A stretch of DNA of 64,000 nucleotides from Forficula auricularia (lineage: Eukaryota; Arthropoda; Insecta; Dermaptera; Forficulidae). Under the pieces are notes generated by a model. That model was not told where the DNA came from and did not search any database. It saw nothing but the letters and a program-made list of their open reading frames with translations. The stretch is from NCBI GenBank assembly GCA_024734495.1, contig JALMQS010000099.1, forward strand, positions 70,003,335 through 70,067,334. Reading direction: 5' to 3'. The translations under genes were made by a program, and so were the position numbers. Positions 19,553 to 31,686 of this stretch are shown here, one piece after another (position 1 is the stretch's first letter; every line of letters starts with the position of its first letter).

Positions 19553-20350
19553 AACAGAAATGCTATAATTTTGGTTATTTTCTTCTGATTAATGTTAATT
19601 ATGTATTTGTCAAATCGTGTACGATTGGAGAATGAGTTCCTCGTTGGAGACTCAAATATTAAATTAATCAAAATTTGTCAATTTTCTTTATTGTTGCTTA
19701 TTTTTGTTTAGAAATACCTGAAAGCGGATTAAAATCATTTTTAAAAATATGTTTTCTGTTTGTGTGTGTGTTTGGATTCTATACTTACACGATAACTCTC
19801 TAGAACAAAAGCTCTTAGACAATTTATTTTGGCTAGAAAAATAAGAATTTAATTAGGGTCACAGCCTAAAATAATGACGCTTTTCTGGAATAGGTTGATT
19901 CAAGTATAATTAAATCTAATTAATTAATTGTTTAAAAATAATTAATTTGTTTTGTTTACAATATTTTATTGATTATTTATTTGTATTGTTGAAAAAGTAA
20001 ATAAAAATATATCTACACTTTAAAAACTTGAAGTAAAATTCAAGAAATGCTATCATTTTGATTATTTGCTCCTGATTAATGTTAATCGTTTAATTGGCGT
20101 ACCATAAGATTGGAGAACGAGTTGCTCGTTGGAGACTCAACCATTAAATTAATCAAAATTTATCGATTTTCTTTGTTGTTGCTTATTTTTGTTGTTTAGA
20201 AATGTCTGGAAACAGAGTAAAATCATCATTTTCAAAAATATTTTTTCTTTCTGTCTGTTTGTGTGTATGTTTGGATTCGATACTCCCACGATAACTCAAG
20301 AAGGAAAGCTCGAGGATAATTCATTTTGACTACAAAAATAAGAATTTAAA
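19553..20350 (+). repeat. Two direct copies of a ~300-bp unit
   Basis: 19553-19855 and 20043-20350 align in the same orientation ('gattggagaatgagttcctc' vs 'gattggagaacgagttgctc', and a shared end 'aaaaataagaattta'). The spacer 19900-20030 recurs at 35395-35495. Tandem duplication of an element of unknown type; upstream 19240-19552 is AT-rich with a short inverted repeat around 'gatcgaaaagtcgtag'. Confidence 0.7.
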
Positions 20351-20384
20351 GGCCATATTAAGACATATCAATGATGTTATTGAA

Positions 20385-20475
20385 TATGATTAATTTTCAT
20401 GTCAGAAGGGCCTATCCCCTCGGGAATCGAACCCAGTCGCCAAAATTTTCATCCGGACATTCTGATGAGCTCCTG
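20385..20475 (-). mobile_element. SINE-like fragment with B-box
   Basis: Minus strand has GGGTTCGATTCCCGAGG, matching family 2 SINE (4289-4457), after a diverged A-box region. It joins 'cccttctgacatgaaaatta' sequence that recurs near 44068. From 20480 to 20894 I see only AT-rich sequence. Confidence 0.5.
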
Positions 20476-21047
20476 TTTATTATTATAATATAAAAATTAC
20501 TAATGAAAAAATTAAAATTAATTTTTCAGAAAGTAGCAGAATTTGTTTTTCGTTGTAAAATCGTCTCTGTCCTCTCAATTTGACCCGAAACGTTATGAAT
20601 AATTTATATTACATAAAGGAAATTTATATTTAATAAAGGACACTCGTTTCTAATAAAAATTAGTAATCCATAGAGAGGGATCGTCATTTTATTTAAATTT
20701 CGATATTCACGATTAATGAAGTATATAGAAGGTCGTAGAAATTTCATTGTGTTCTTCTGAAAATTTAAAGCCTTATTTTATCCCCCATAACCTCGGAAAT
20801 ATTTTTAGATAATTTTGAAACAAATTTGTTAACGAAGAATCCAAATATTTCCAAAACATTCATTATTATTTTACCGATATGTCGATGATGTTTTGTTATA
20901 TATGTTACCGGCCAAACCCGATTTTAGGACAAACTAGTTTTGCCTAGGCTAAACTAGTTCTTCCTATACACGATAGGATTAACTAGTATAGCCTAGTCCA
21001 AACTAATTTGTCCTAAGCCCGATAGGATAAACCAGTTTAGCCTAGGC

Positions 21048-21256
21048 CAGGCGTCGGCAACCCGTGGCTCGCGAGCCACATGCGGCTATTTCAATGTGAA
21101 GATGCGGCTTTATTTTAAATCTAAAATCAAATTTATATGTATCTAATCCTAATCAAATACCATAATATTGAATTAAATATGTTAGTGGATAAAAACTGGG
21201 AAATTTTGTAAATTGTAACTTTTGACTTTTCCGTCTCAAAAGGTTGCCGAACCCTG
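21048..21256. mobile_element. hAT MITE with perfect 8-bp TSD
   Basis: Starts CAGGCGTCGGCAACC and ends GGTTGCCGAACCCTG, imperfect inverted repeats of hAT type. GCCTAGGC is duplicated exactly at 21040-21047 and 21257-21264. The duplicated octamer is itself a repeat unit of the host element. 209 bp, no ORF. Confidence 0.92.
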
Positions 21257-21522
21257 GCCTAGGCCAAACTAGTTGATCCTGATATAAATACGCACACTCT
21301 AGGATAAACTAGTATGGCCTAGTCTAAACCAATTTAGCAGAGTCGAAAGTAATTGAGTAAACATGTCAAGACTTGTACATGCGGGAGTTCTGCAACAAAA
21401 ACTGTTCCACAAACAGATGCCAGTGCAAGAAGTCAATGATACCCTGCAATTCTAAGTGCCACCAAAGCACACCATGTAAAAATATATGACAATGGTAAAT
21501 CACTCGTATCCATAATAAGCAT

Positions 21523-22028
21523 TAATTAACAGGAATAGCAGGGAATTGGACAATAATTAAAAACAGAGTTTTTATTGAACGGGCCAGACGTTTCGTCGAT
21601 TAATTTCGACTTCCTCAGTGGCTCATTCTATCACTCTTTGTCAAAAGACAATTCCACAAAGCGACAAAACATCCTTTAATCTTTTTTATTTAAACTATAA
21701 TACATTGTTGGCTTATGCCTCAATTGCTCAAGAATCTTGAACTTTTTTCACACTTGAACAATCAAAAAATTAAAAACCTTTAATCAAAATTTATCACAAG
21801 AAAATATGTTGTTTCTACTCTTTAAAGAGACAAAGAAAAAAAAACTATGTATTATAGTTTAAATAAAAAGATTAAAGGATGTTTTGTCGCTTTGTGGAAT
21901 TGTCTTTTGACAAAGAGTGATAGAATGAGCCACTGAGGAGGTCGAGATTGATCGACGAAACGTCTGGCCCGTTCAATAGAGACTCTGTTTTTAATTTTTG
22001 TCCAATTCCCTGCTATTCCTGTTAATTA
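21523..22028. mobile_element. Fold-back element, ~170-bp arms
   Basis: Outer arms 'taacaggaatagcagggaat' (21527) and its inverse at 22004-22023. Inner arms have CTGAGGA-N-GTCGA...TCGAC-GAAACGTCTGG in both orientations. A decayed relative is at 30773-30976. Confidence 0.8.
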
Positions 22029-22419
22029 ATAAATAACAATTTTAATAATTAAGATATGATTATTAAAAAATCACTTATTATTAAATTTTTTATAGTATGA
22101 TTGTTTGTATTAACAATTATCCATAACTTTTAACGACGAATCATTATCGTTTTAATAAAAATGATTATTTTTCCAATTACGGAGTATTTTATTCAGTTTA
22201 TCTATTTATTTTGACTTTCCAAATATACTATAATGTTTGGACTATGCCATACTAGTTTATCCTAGAGTTTTAGCCTAGGCTAAACTAGTTTCTCCTGAAA
22301 TCGGGTTTGGACGGTAACATATATATTACATTTATAAAATTTGTCGCAAATCAGATCAACATTTTTTTTTTCATAAAGGTCCTAAACAATCCAAGGGGGA
22401 CATTAACTTTTATTAAATA

Positions 22420-23721
22420 CTAGCTTCAAGGCCCGCCTTCGGCGGGCCTTTTTGCTAGCCAGTGGGCTTCGCTTGATGTTTTATACGCGTGTAAAGAACA
22501 CTTTCATATATCAACTCTTGTGAATTAATTGTAATAGATTGATGAAGAGGACAAAGTATATCTCTTTATGAATGAATTTAAAAAATTTATTTTTCCAGCA
22601 GAAGGCAATATTTTATTGTCCCTTTCTGCTACTCAATTATTCGGCAAAAAGAACCTTTCAACTTAAATTAAAATAAAGTTTTTGTCTTGTAAAAATTCAA
22701 TAAATAAGGTGAAAATCGTCATTTGGGGAGAATTATCGAATTAACAAATTAAAAATAATAAACTTTTAAAGTTTATTATTAGAATATATAAAATTTAGGT
22801 TTAATTAGGCTCAAAATAGGTTTTTAATAATTTCAATAGGCTGAAATTTCCTAGATTTCAAAACAATATAACAATGGGTTTTCAAATGATTTTGTTTTCT
22901 TTAAAGAATTCTACGGGCTAATTGAATTTTGGTTTTAATCTTTAAAATATATTTTTAAAGAAATTCCAAAATCTAATTAATTCCTTTCGGTTAGTTTAGT
23001 TAGTATAGTTTCAATAATCCTTTATAATTAAAAATAAATAATATTGAAATTGAATGAGCTCGAATACAAAAGCCAAAAGGCTTAGTTCTTTTGAAATGGC
23101 TGAGGGTCTTAAATCCAATAAAAAAAAGATCAGGTGAGATTCCCAAGGGTATTTTTAAGAAAAATGATTTTTAAATAACATATTTTATTTTAAATTAAAT
23201 ATTTTTCTTCTATATATATAATCAAAAGCTTGGCTGAAACTTTTTTATTTTTTCTACCCTATTAAAGACGGTTTTCAGAATTTTTTTCAAATTTTTTCAC
23301 CCAACCCAAAAGAAGTTAGGAATTTTTGAAAAAATAGCTTTTTTTTAAATAACCATAACTTTAAAAATAGACAGTTTTTTTAAATCTTTGTTGCAGTATT
23401 AAATTCTTCTTCAACGATAATGTGATTAGAACTATTAAGAATGAATGACACTCAAAAAATCTGACAAACAGGCCGCCAACACATGTTTAGTTTGCTAGTT
23501 TAGTTCTTTTATTGTTTGGCACGCTATGTTGGCTAACCTGAATTTTTTTAGTTTTTTCTGAATTTTCCAATTTTCCGGGCAACTTTTCCAATTTTTTTTT
23601 ACGTATTAACCTGAATTGGACTATTACGAACATTTAAAAAAAAAATTAGCCAAATCGGTCCAGGCATTTGAGAGATCTGCGCTTACAAAGAAACAGAAAT
23701 TCATTTTTATTATATAGAAGA
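22420..23721 (-). mobile_element. Non-autonomous Helitron (CTAG family 2)
   Basis: Minus strand starts TCTTCTATATAATAAAAATG after A and ends in the hairpin GGCCCGCC-GAAGGCGGGCC and then CTAG before T (22419). A second copy, 36526-37610, shares long blocks ('cgtcatttggggagaattat'). A fold-back fragment lies at 22490-22660. No Rep/helicase ORF. Confidence 0.8.
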
Positions 23722-24324
23722 TATGTATTATTATAAAGTATAGGATAAGTCATCTTTTCTCTTGAGTAATCATTGAAAAATTCGCGTTATTATTCATCAT
23801 CTCTTCATTTAAATATATTCACTTTTCTTGGGAAGATTGCCAGTTGGAGCATTTGTTGTTGTTGTTTTTAAAACGTGTGTTGAAAAACTATAAAAAAAAA
23901 AATTTCGAAATTAGGCAAAGACCTCTAAAAAGAATATTCATGCGAGAGAGATCACATTTGTATGATTGTGCTGAAGGTCATATGAATTACCCAAGTATTA
24001 TTATTATTCATATTTTTAGATGCTTTTTATTTGTCTCAATTTCTTCTCATCAAATCGTGTCATCTAATTTTGACCCATTTCCATTCATCCATGATCTAAT
24101 ATTTCACAAATACGTATTCTTGTTAATAATACATAATCTAGGAAATTTTGTTGACCATATTCCCCGGACTTAAACACAATAGATTTTTCCATATGGTCCA
24201 TTCTTGAGGCCAAAGTATCAACTAAATAAGCTGACGTGTTCTGATGTGGCCATCCACTTGACTTTACCATACAACCTGGCCCCTCACTTATATTTAATAT
24301 TAAAAAAAAATATTTATAATCATG
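23722..24324 (+). other. Decayed stretch containing a mariner fragment
   Basis: Mostly AT-rich, with a recognisable mariner piece at 24151-24230: YSPDLNTIDFSIWSILEAKV in one frame, corresponding to the block after the last catalytic Asp. The rest, including a block near 24225-24290 that recurs at 61793-61850, is unassigned. Confidence 0.6.
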
Positions 24325-25056
24325 TAGGGGAGGGGGGTTAGTTTTTGCATTTTAGACTCCTGTGGACCCACTGATTATGTATATAAAATTTGGTTGAGTT
24401 TGGTACAAGAGCCTAGATTTTCATTTTTTGACCCTCCCCCCACCCCTTTTGAGCGCTTAGTTTTTGCATTTTTAGACTTCTGGGAGTCCACTGATTATGT
24501 ATACAAAATTTGGTTGAGTTTGGTACAAGAGCCTAGATTTTCATTTTTGACCCTTCTTCCATTTTGGGGGGTTAGTTTTTGCATTTTTAGATTTCTAGGG
24601 TCCCACTGATTATATACAAAATTTGGTTGAGTTTGGTAAATGGCCAAGGTTTTCATTTTTTGACACTCCACCCCCTCCCCCATTTTGGGCGCTTAGTTTT
24701 TGAATTTTTAGACTTTTGGGAGTCCACTGATTATGTATACAAAATTTGGTTGAGTTTGGTACAAGAGCCTAGATTTTCATTTTTGACCCTACGCCCCCCC
24801 TTCTTCCATTTTGGGGGGTTAGTTTTTGCATTTTTAGATTTCTAGGGTCCCACTGATTATATACAAAATTTGGTTGAGTTTGGTAAATGGCCAAGGTTTT
24901 CATTTTTTGACACTCCACCCCCTCCCACATTTTGGGCGCTTAGTTTTTGAATTTTTAGACTTTTGGGAGTCCACTGATTATGTATACAAAATTTGGTTTA
25001 GTTTGCTCAAATGGCCTGGATTTTTAATTTTTAACCCCCCTCCACCCCCCTATAAT
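24325..25056 (-). repeat. Minisatellite, six units of ~115-126 bp with dimer structure
   Basis: The landmark 'ccactgattat' recurs with its CTGAT at about 24371, 24491, 24606, 24727, 24853 and 24974 (spacings 120, 115, 121, 126, 121). Two unit types (ggtacaagagcc and ggtaaatggcc) alternate, so 24571-24818 and 24819-25056 are near-identical dimers. The same unit occurs twice inside the Helitron at 5707-6677 in the opposite orientation, so this array is probably an expanded Helitron interior. Open frames here are repeat artefacts. Confidence 0.88.
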
Positions 25057-25904
25057 TATGGGTCGGTATGCACCAAAATCTAATCAGCTCTTAATCTCAA
25101 TAGACCAAAACTACGTGTGAAATTTGGTTTCGATATTCACACTAACTTCCTTTTCGTTAGTTAACTAAACTAAGTTAAAATAGGAGTTTTATAACAGTTG
25201 GAAATAATAAGGTAAAGAAAATTTTGAAAAAATTTTTAGATGCTTTTTTAAAATTTAAAATATAAAATACTAGGTGAGTTTCACATACCTTTAAAAAAAG
25301 TTTCTAGAAAAATTTCAAAATTTTCTTTACTTTATTTAAAATGTTTCACCAAGAACCTATACCATTCTCCCTTAAGGTAGTTCTTTCACAAATGCAAAAA
25401 TTCAAGAAGTTTTTGAAACTTGGAATATAAATTTTTAAAAGCATATTACACACACTGTTAAAATTTGAAGACGATTTACCACACCAAACATGAAATAATT
25501 GCAAATGAAAACGACATTTTTTACAAAGGGTTGGGAAATGATGATTATTTTATTTTTTTCATTGAAGGACTTTCACCATCTTGATGGAAAACTAATATTT
25601 GTTAGAATAATATATTCGGAGTAACTTAAAAAAAAAATAGAAATTATTTACCAGGTAGTTTTGATAAAAAAAAAAATATTTGGGCGATTATTTTTAGTAG
25701 AGGGGATATAAGCACAATGGCTTGGAAACGATCCGGTTAGTATGTGTGTATCCATATAGAGATTTCGTAGTGTGAGTGGACAGTCACGTTAAAAAAACAT
25801 AACCTAAAATTTTAGTTCCGTTCATATTTATAGAGTGGTTACGAGGCTAAAACTTTTTGTGTGGATTGTCGCGAAGGAACAACCTTAACTAAAGTTCGAA
25901 ATAA
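25057..25904. other. Unassigned AT-rich stretch
   Basis: No gene recognised. It contains imperfect inverted A/T-rich sequence around 25200-25330 ('gaaaattttgaaaaaatttt' and near-inverse). Confidence 0.35.
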
Positions 25905-26323
25905 GTCTCATCGAAGAGATGTCTCTGCCCTTTCCCTTTTCTATAGATACTATCACGGCAGGTGCTCTGATGAGATAAAATCAATAATTCCTACCAAAGT
26001 ATGCTTTGCACGTAGCACGCGTTTTGCCGACTCCCAACACTCTTTCGCGGTTAAATTAGAAAAGTGCCGGACCACTTCATTCGCCAATACATATATCCCC
26101 ATGACTTCAAGGAACTGGAACTCTCTTCCAGCCTCTATCTTTCCCAGCACCTATAATCTTCAAACCTTCAAAACCGGAGTGCATAGACACCTACGTCTAC
26201 ACCCTCTCACTTAATCAACTTTCTCTTCTCTTCGGTAATGCAAGGGTCTTTCGAGATCCATAGGGGCTGCATCTTCTACTGGTGCACCCCTTCTTGCATT
26301 CGATTGCATTAAAAAAAAAAAAA
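25905..26323 (+). pseudogene. 5'-truncated LINE (Jockey/CR1-like), copy 2
   Basis: Only the last ~100 codons remain: HRRDVSALSLFYRYYHGRCS, then SFAVKLEKCRTTSFANTYIP and MTSRNWNSLPASIFPSTYNL, ending HLRLHPLT and stop (26212-26214). 3' UTR and poly(A) (26311-26323) match copies 1 and 3. The reading frame is still open, so this copy is fairly young. Confidence 0.88.
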
Positions 26324-26329
26324 CACTAG

Positions 26330-27600
26330 TTTTTGATGCTAGCTTGTCCACAAAAATTTGGTAACGCACAGACTAACAGACATTTTGACAAACAATTGTT
26401 ATCTCGAAAAATATCATTTTTCCCATGTTCACTTATTAGAGCTTTTTTGTAGACCGAAATGCCATGGTTTCGCTCAATTTTTTTAATCAAAATAGTTTCA
26501 GCCGTTTTTTAGATATTTCAAAAAAAAAAGAAGGAAAAACCCAATTTTTTCATGCACGATTACAATACTTGATCATAGCCTGTATGGTATAGTAAAAATA
26601 TCAGACGGCGCTTTAGAGATTGCTCTTGGTCGAGAATGGGGCAAAATACCATCAGACCACATCAGAGGCATCAAGCAGAGGACAACCTCTTTGTTTCTCT
26701 CTATGTACCTTTTTTAGTCCAGTTAAATTGTTCTCTAAAGGTCCCCGCGCGGGAAATTTTTGGGGTAGTTTTGATTTCTTGATCCTATATGTTTTTTGGT
26801 GGGTTGAATCCGAATCTGAGGTTTGATAACAAAATTTCGTCACGGAACATTGCAAAAATGCAAAAAAAAAAAAAGTAAAAAAATCTCATTTTTTGGCGGT
26901 TTTTTTGCTATAAATCGAAAACTCTCAACTTTTCATAAATAGCCTTCCTTTTCAAAATGAAAGTTTATAAAATTTCTTACAAATTTTATTATTGAGGTTT
27001 TTTTCTTCGACCAACTGTTCGGGCTCAAGCGCTATTTGAAAATTGGCCTATTTTGTACTGATTGGGGAAATCCCAAAAACTCGCACTTTTTTTATTTTTT
27101 CCCGTTTTGACCATGAAGGAGCACGTTTTCGACAAAGACCACTCTATACATTTTTAAACTAGATTAAATTTGCTACAATTCAAACAAAGTTTCATCTTAA
27201 TTGGATAAAGGTAACCCGTGCCGGAATGAGATTGAAATTTTGAAAAACTGCAATTTTTTCCAAAAAATCTCAGTTTTTCCTTCATAAAATGACAACCACT
27301 CATCCTAAAAACTTGATTCCTATCTCATTCTCTAGGAAATTCTGTTGACTTGAACGTTTAATTGGACCACTTGTTTGATAAAACTCTTAGTTTTATAGAT
27401 ATCCTACATTTTCCATGACAGGATATAATCCGAATCGTCAAAAGCGCCATGGAAAATGCTGGATATCTATAAATCTAAGAGTTTTATCAAAAAGTGGTCC
27501 AAGTAAACGTCCAAGCCAACAAAATTTCCTAGACAATGTGATAAGATTCAAGTTTCTAGGATGAGTGGTTTTCATTTTATGAAGGAAAAACTGCGATTTT
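26330..27600 (+). repeat. Repeat family Y with mariner junction
   Basis: 26340-26590 recurs at 43080-43325. 26593-26662 encodes a mariner piece (ALEIALGREWGKIPSDHIR) cut by CAGAGGCATCAAG at 26663, the same junction as 38171. 27290-27600 is a broad palindrome around the 'tccatgacaggatat' block and recurs near 29645, 38780, 40310 and 42337. Open frames on both strands are short and family-less. Confidence 0.65.
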
Positions 27601-28205
27601 TTATAATTCACAAATGTAATCAGTTAAAATTAAATGTCACGGGTTGGCGTAGATGTATAATGGTTTGCGGCGCTCGTAAGCCAAAACTATTAATTTTACG
27701 AAAAAAAGAATATTACATAAATTGTAGGAAATTTTCTCTAGTTTCATTTTGTATATAAATGTTTTTATCGTGAAATTAGTCGGAAAGGAGATATTGTCAA
27801 AAAACTACTTTTAGCCGCCATATTGGAAATATGGCGGCGCGAACGGCAAAGATACGAGGTGGCAAAGTTAAAATTCGGAAAGAGCACATCGAAATCTATA
27901 AAATTCCTCATTTTAACTTTCCAAATTAAACTACCAAATGACTGGACTAAATATCAATTTCATTCTCTTAAAAAATACGATAATTCGAAGGATCGTGCCT
28001 CCTTCTTCAGGATTTAAAAGGGTCAATGAAAAAACCTCCGTGTATATTTTAATTGCAATTACATTCATAAATTTGTGGCCAGTAATATATCTTGATGATG
28101 AGCATAGCGGGTGTAAACGTTAAATTAAATTTTATTTTATTTTGGATTCGAATAAAAATCGACCTTTTTATCTAATTTTAAAATAAATAAAAATATAATA
28201 ATCTA
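27601..28205. other. Unassigned AT-rich stretch
   Basis: Contains the short palindrome CCGCCATATTGGAAATATGGCGG region (27818-27838) and a fragment resembling the GTAC-family 3' half (28145-28190). No gene. Confidence 0.4.
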
Positions 28206-29026
28206 TCTTATATATAAAAGCCCTTGTCAGACAGTACATGTGGCGCCTTAGCGTACGATGTGGGAGAAAAAGCAACTAATATTCAATGACAGTTGTTATA
28301 TTGTCAAATTTTTCAAATAAAACATATCTATTCTCTATATTATATATCTATAATATCTCTATATATTAATATATTCCTCTATATAGCTTAGAATATTAGA
28401 TTTACGACGTGTCTCATTTGAAATTTTAGTAGACAAATTTATTAATTTTAAATATATTATATATTAATATGTATTTAATTTTTTGGAAATAATTCATACA
28501 GCGCAAATTAATTTTTTTTTTTTGAACTTAAGAAAAATATAAATTCTTACAATTTTAGTAGACAAATTAATTTGAAAATATATATATATATATATATATA
28601 TTTAATTTATAATATAAGTTTTAATGAGATATGATTTAATGGGATAATGAGATTAGTTCTTAATTTATTACTGCACGGGTCATTTGAAATTTTAGTAGAT
28701 AAATTAATTTTAAAATTATTATATATAATTAATTTAGAGACACTTTTTAGATAAATTTAAATATTGAAATGTATTATTAAAAAAGAAATAGATTTCCAAC
28801 CGATCGGGAATTTCGAGAGAAATGGTTGCATGCTCTAATAAATTATTTATAAAGCATTTAATGATATTTTTTCATCTTTCTTTGATCAATATTCATTATT
28901 CAAAAAAATATTTTTTTCAAAACATATAATTACGGACAGCTAATAATCACATCTCGAGACGCTGCCCGCCAGGGCCACCAGCCCGGAGGGCCGAGCGGTT
29001 CCGGGCGTGCCGTAAGGTACTGCTCG
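28206..29026 (+). mobile_element. Helitron-like element (CTCG family), full length
   Basis: Starts TCTTATATATAAAAGCCCTT after A and ends with the GC-rich module (GAGACGCTGCCCGCCAGGGC...CCGGGCGTGCCGTAAGG) and ACTGCTCG, before T. 821 bp. (TA)n at 28579-28600. The hairpin-plus-tetranucleotide terminus is Helitron-like, but CTCG departs from the canonical CTRR. Confidence 0.65.
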
Positions 29027-29644
29027 TATGAATATATCGCTTTTAACTAAAACAAAAAATTAGCTAGCGTCGCTCGGTGTTCCACAGTAAAATAATAATT
29101 TTTAACATTAGAAACAAGAAATGTATAATAATATAAAAAATAAACCATTAGAGTATTAAAGGACCATAACTCAAAATATATAGTATTATTATTAAGAAGA
29201 TACTCATAGTAATAACTTCGAGTAAACTATTATAGATACAGTCAAACTATACTAGAGCTTAGACAGAAAATGTGGAGAGTTCGGTGTTCCAGCTACTTTT
29301 ATAAAATTTGAATGAATTTAGTAAATTATCGCTTGCCCGTCAGATTCCCATATTATCAGACATATCCCCCCTCTTTTCAGTTATCTTTGGACTTATTGCG
29401 TTATCTATTAGGCAATTCAGTGCACATTTTCCTGCACTCAATGCAATGATTGATTTGACAGCGTAATTAAACATAATAATATTATTAAACTGTGGAGCGA
29501 TGACGTCAGCACCCTCGCTTCATTGGAGTCCAAAAGAAAAAGTACATAGTTCAAATTATAGTTGTTGTTTAACTAACCATCAACAAAATGAGTATCATGC
29601 AAACTCTTAAAAACTCAAAAAGAACATATAAAATATATTAAATA
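29027..29644. other. Unassigned AT-rich stretch with a degenerate terminus
   Basis: At 29050-29080 'agcgtcgctcggtgttccac' looks like a decayed GTAC-family terminal hairpin. Otherwise no gene or repeat recognised. Confidence 0.35.
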
Positions 29645-29995
29645 AACCAATCATGGAAAATGCTGGATATCTATAAATCTAAGAGTTTTAACAAAAAAGT
29701 AGTTCAAGTAAACGTCCAAGTAAACAAAATTTACTAGAGAATGAGACAATAATCAAGTTTCTACGATGACTGGTTTTCATTTTATGAAGGAAAAACTGCG
29801 ATTTTTTGCAAAAAGACTGCAAAATTTAACCTCATTGCGGTACACGTTACCATTATCCAATTAAGATGAAACTTTGTTTAAATTGTAGCAAATTTAATAA
29901 AGTTTAAAAATGTATAGAGTGGTCTTTGTCGAAAACGTGCTTTTTCATGGTTAAAATGGGCAAAAATCAAAAAAGTACAAGTTTTAGGGATATTC
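29645..29995 (+). repeat. Repeat family Y, partial copy
   Basis: Matches 27440-27600 ('ggaaaatgctggatatctat') and continues through sequence inverse to 27110-27290. Non-coding. Confidence 0.65.
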
Positions 29996-30595
29996 AAAAG
30001 TCTGTGTGTTTGAGTGTGTGTGATCGTATTTTATGCGTTCGCGCATCGTTCATATCTGATTGAGTTTAAACTTGTACAGTTGTTGTTGACACTTGCGTGA
30101 AGGTTTCTGACATAGTATTTAGACTTAATTAGATTTTTTTCAATTTCCTTTTAATAATTAATTGAATTTTTAATTTTAAATCCTACTAGTAGTTAATTAC
30201 AAATATTATTATATATTGAAATTAGGGAATTTAATTAATTGGATTTTGATTGCTACGATGAAATAGAGAACCAATCGACTTGATTGGGGAATAATGGAAT
30301 TGAAATAATTATCGGAAAAGAGGTTTTTTTATCTAATTAGATTTTTCCTCTTAATAAAAACAAGGACTAAAGATGAATAAGGACACTCGTTGGTGGAGAA
30401 GTAATCTCCGGAATCAAAGCAAAAATACAATGTATACATAAATTAATGTAAAATAATTGGTTTAATAAAATTTAATTAATTAGATGTCGATGGTGTTGGG
30501 AATGTAATCTCCGAAGTCGAAGCCTCATCAAATTCAATGTATACTTTATTTCATGTAACACAATTGGTTCAATAAATTTATTTATTTGTTTTTTA
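29996..30595 (+). repeat. AT-rich stretch with a two-copy direct repeat
   Basis: 30375-30480 and 30482-30595 are diverged direct copies ('taatctccggaatcaaagc' vs 'taatctccgaagtcgaagc'; both continue to a 'caatgtata' block). 29996-30375 has nothing recognisable. Confidence 0.5.
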
Positions 30596-30772
30596 TTTAT
30601 TAATTAATTAAAAGAAAAATAATTAATTTGAGGTGTTGAAGAAGAGCGGTAGAATTTAACGCAGCTAGTAGTTAATAATAAATTTCTCTTCAATAGCCGA
30701 AAAATTTCCATACACACATGGTGTATTAAAATGAAAGCCCCCGTGAGTAGTTTTAATAAATAATTAAAATTA

Positions 30773-30976
30773 GTAACAGGAATAGTAGGGAATTTGATAA
30801 AAATTAAAAAAACAAAAGTTTTATTTTTTATTACATTTTATAATTCTTTGTCAAAAAACAAAGAGTGATAAAATAGACCACTGAGGAAGTCAAAATAAAT
30901 TGACGAAACACCTGGCCATTTAATAAAAAAAACTCTGTGTTTTTAATTTTATCTTATTCCCTACTATTCCTGTTAC
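30773..30976. mobile_element. Fold-back element, decayed
   Basis: Outer arms 'acaggaatagtagggaat' and inverse at 30955-30974, as in 21523-22028. One inner arm reads CTGAGGA-A-GTCAA...TTGAC-GAAAC. The left inner arm is mostly deleted. Confidence 0.7.
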
Positions 30977-31535
30977 TGAATGATGCAAAATTAAAATATA
31001 AGTTTTTATTTTTAGACATTTTTGAATGGAAAATTTTTAAATTACTGTATAAAAATGTATTATAAACTTTTTAGTACATTACGAAATACAAGCTTATTTT
31101 TTTTTATTTACTGTTGCAATATGCATCATATAAAAAAGACTTCTAATAATAATAATTTTCCCTTGGAACTGTCTATAAGAACTCTTACCGATTATTATTT
31201 GACTCACTAGTATTTTCCATCAATATCCTTTCATTTTTTTTTTATTGCCTTATTCGTGATTCACGAACCAGTTTGTCGTCGTTTCCTTCCTGAATAGAAA
31301 AATATTTGGTCACTGATGATGATTAGTGTGTTTTAAATGATTCCCCCCCCCCCCCCCTTCACCGTCAAGAATGTCTCATCAATTGAAAATTCTTAATCGA
31401 TAAAGCCCCATTATATGTTCCCAGCTGATGATTCTATACGTTTATTTATGAATTCATAATTCTTTCAATTTCTTTTTTCCTTTCACTCTTTAATGAAACA
31501 ACACTCACTTCTCATTCATTAGTAACACCAGGTGC
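30977..31535. other. Unassigned AT-rich stretch
   Basis: No gene. A long C-run at 31342-31359 is a likely assembly or sequencing weak spot. Confidence 0.35.
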
Positions 31536-31685
31536 GAAGCCCGCCTTCGCCGGGTCTCTTGTTGGCTTGAGGGTTTCGTACCCTTATTGACCCCTCAAAA
31601 CCACCTTTCTATAGCTCAGATTTTAAGTTAGAAGACATCTGATCCAAATATAAAATTTGATAAGAATACCTCTAGCCATTTTTTA
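31536..31685 (-). mobile_element. Helitron family 1 fragment
   Basis: The left end has the GCGAAGCCCGCCTTCGCCGG hairpin (minus-strand 3' end). The right part, 'agaagacatctgatccaaat', is the inverse of the Helitron 5' interior (about 5905-5935). The ACCGACTTC cluster then interrupts it. Confidence 0.5.
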
Positions 31686-31686
31686 A

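Larger units (their letters stand above)
20895..22328. mobile_element. TIR element built of AAACTAGTTT/GCCTAGGC repeats
   Basis: Left TIR (from 20895, containing GTTACCGGCCAAACCCGATT) is inverted at the right (...AATCGGGTTTGGACGGTAAC). Next to each TIR are degenerate repeats of 'aaactagtttagcctaggc'. Two insertions are nested: a hAT MITE (21048-21256) and a fold-back (21523-22028). No transposase. Confidence 0.75.

Noticed and set aside
24325..25056. CRISPR-like array
   Set aside because: Units are contiguous and ~120 bp long with no unique spacers, in a eukaryotic genome; it is a minisatellite.
24394..25083. A series of similar ORFs (MSLVxxxxFHFLTL...)
   Set aside because: Each corresponds to one unit of the ~120-bp tandem repeat.
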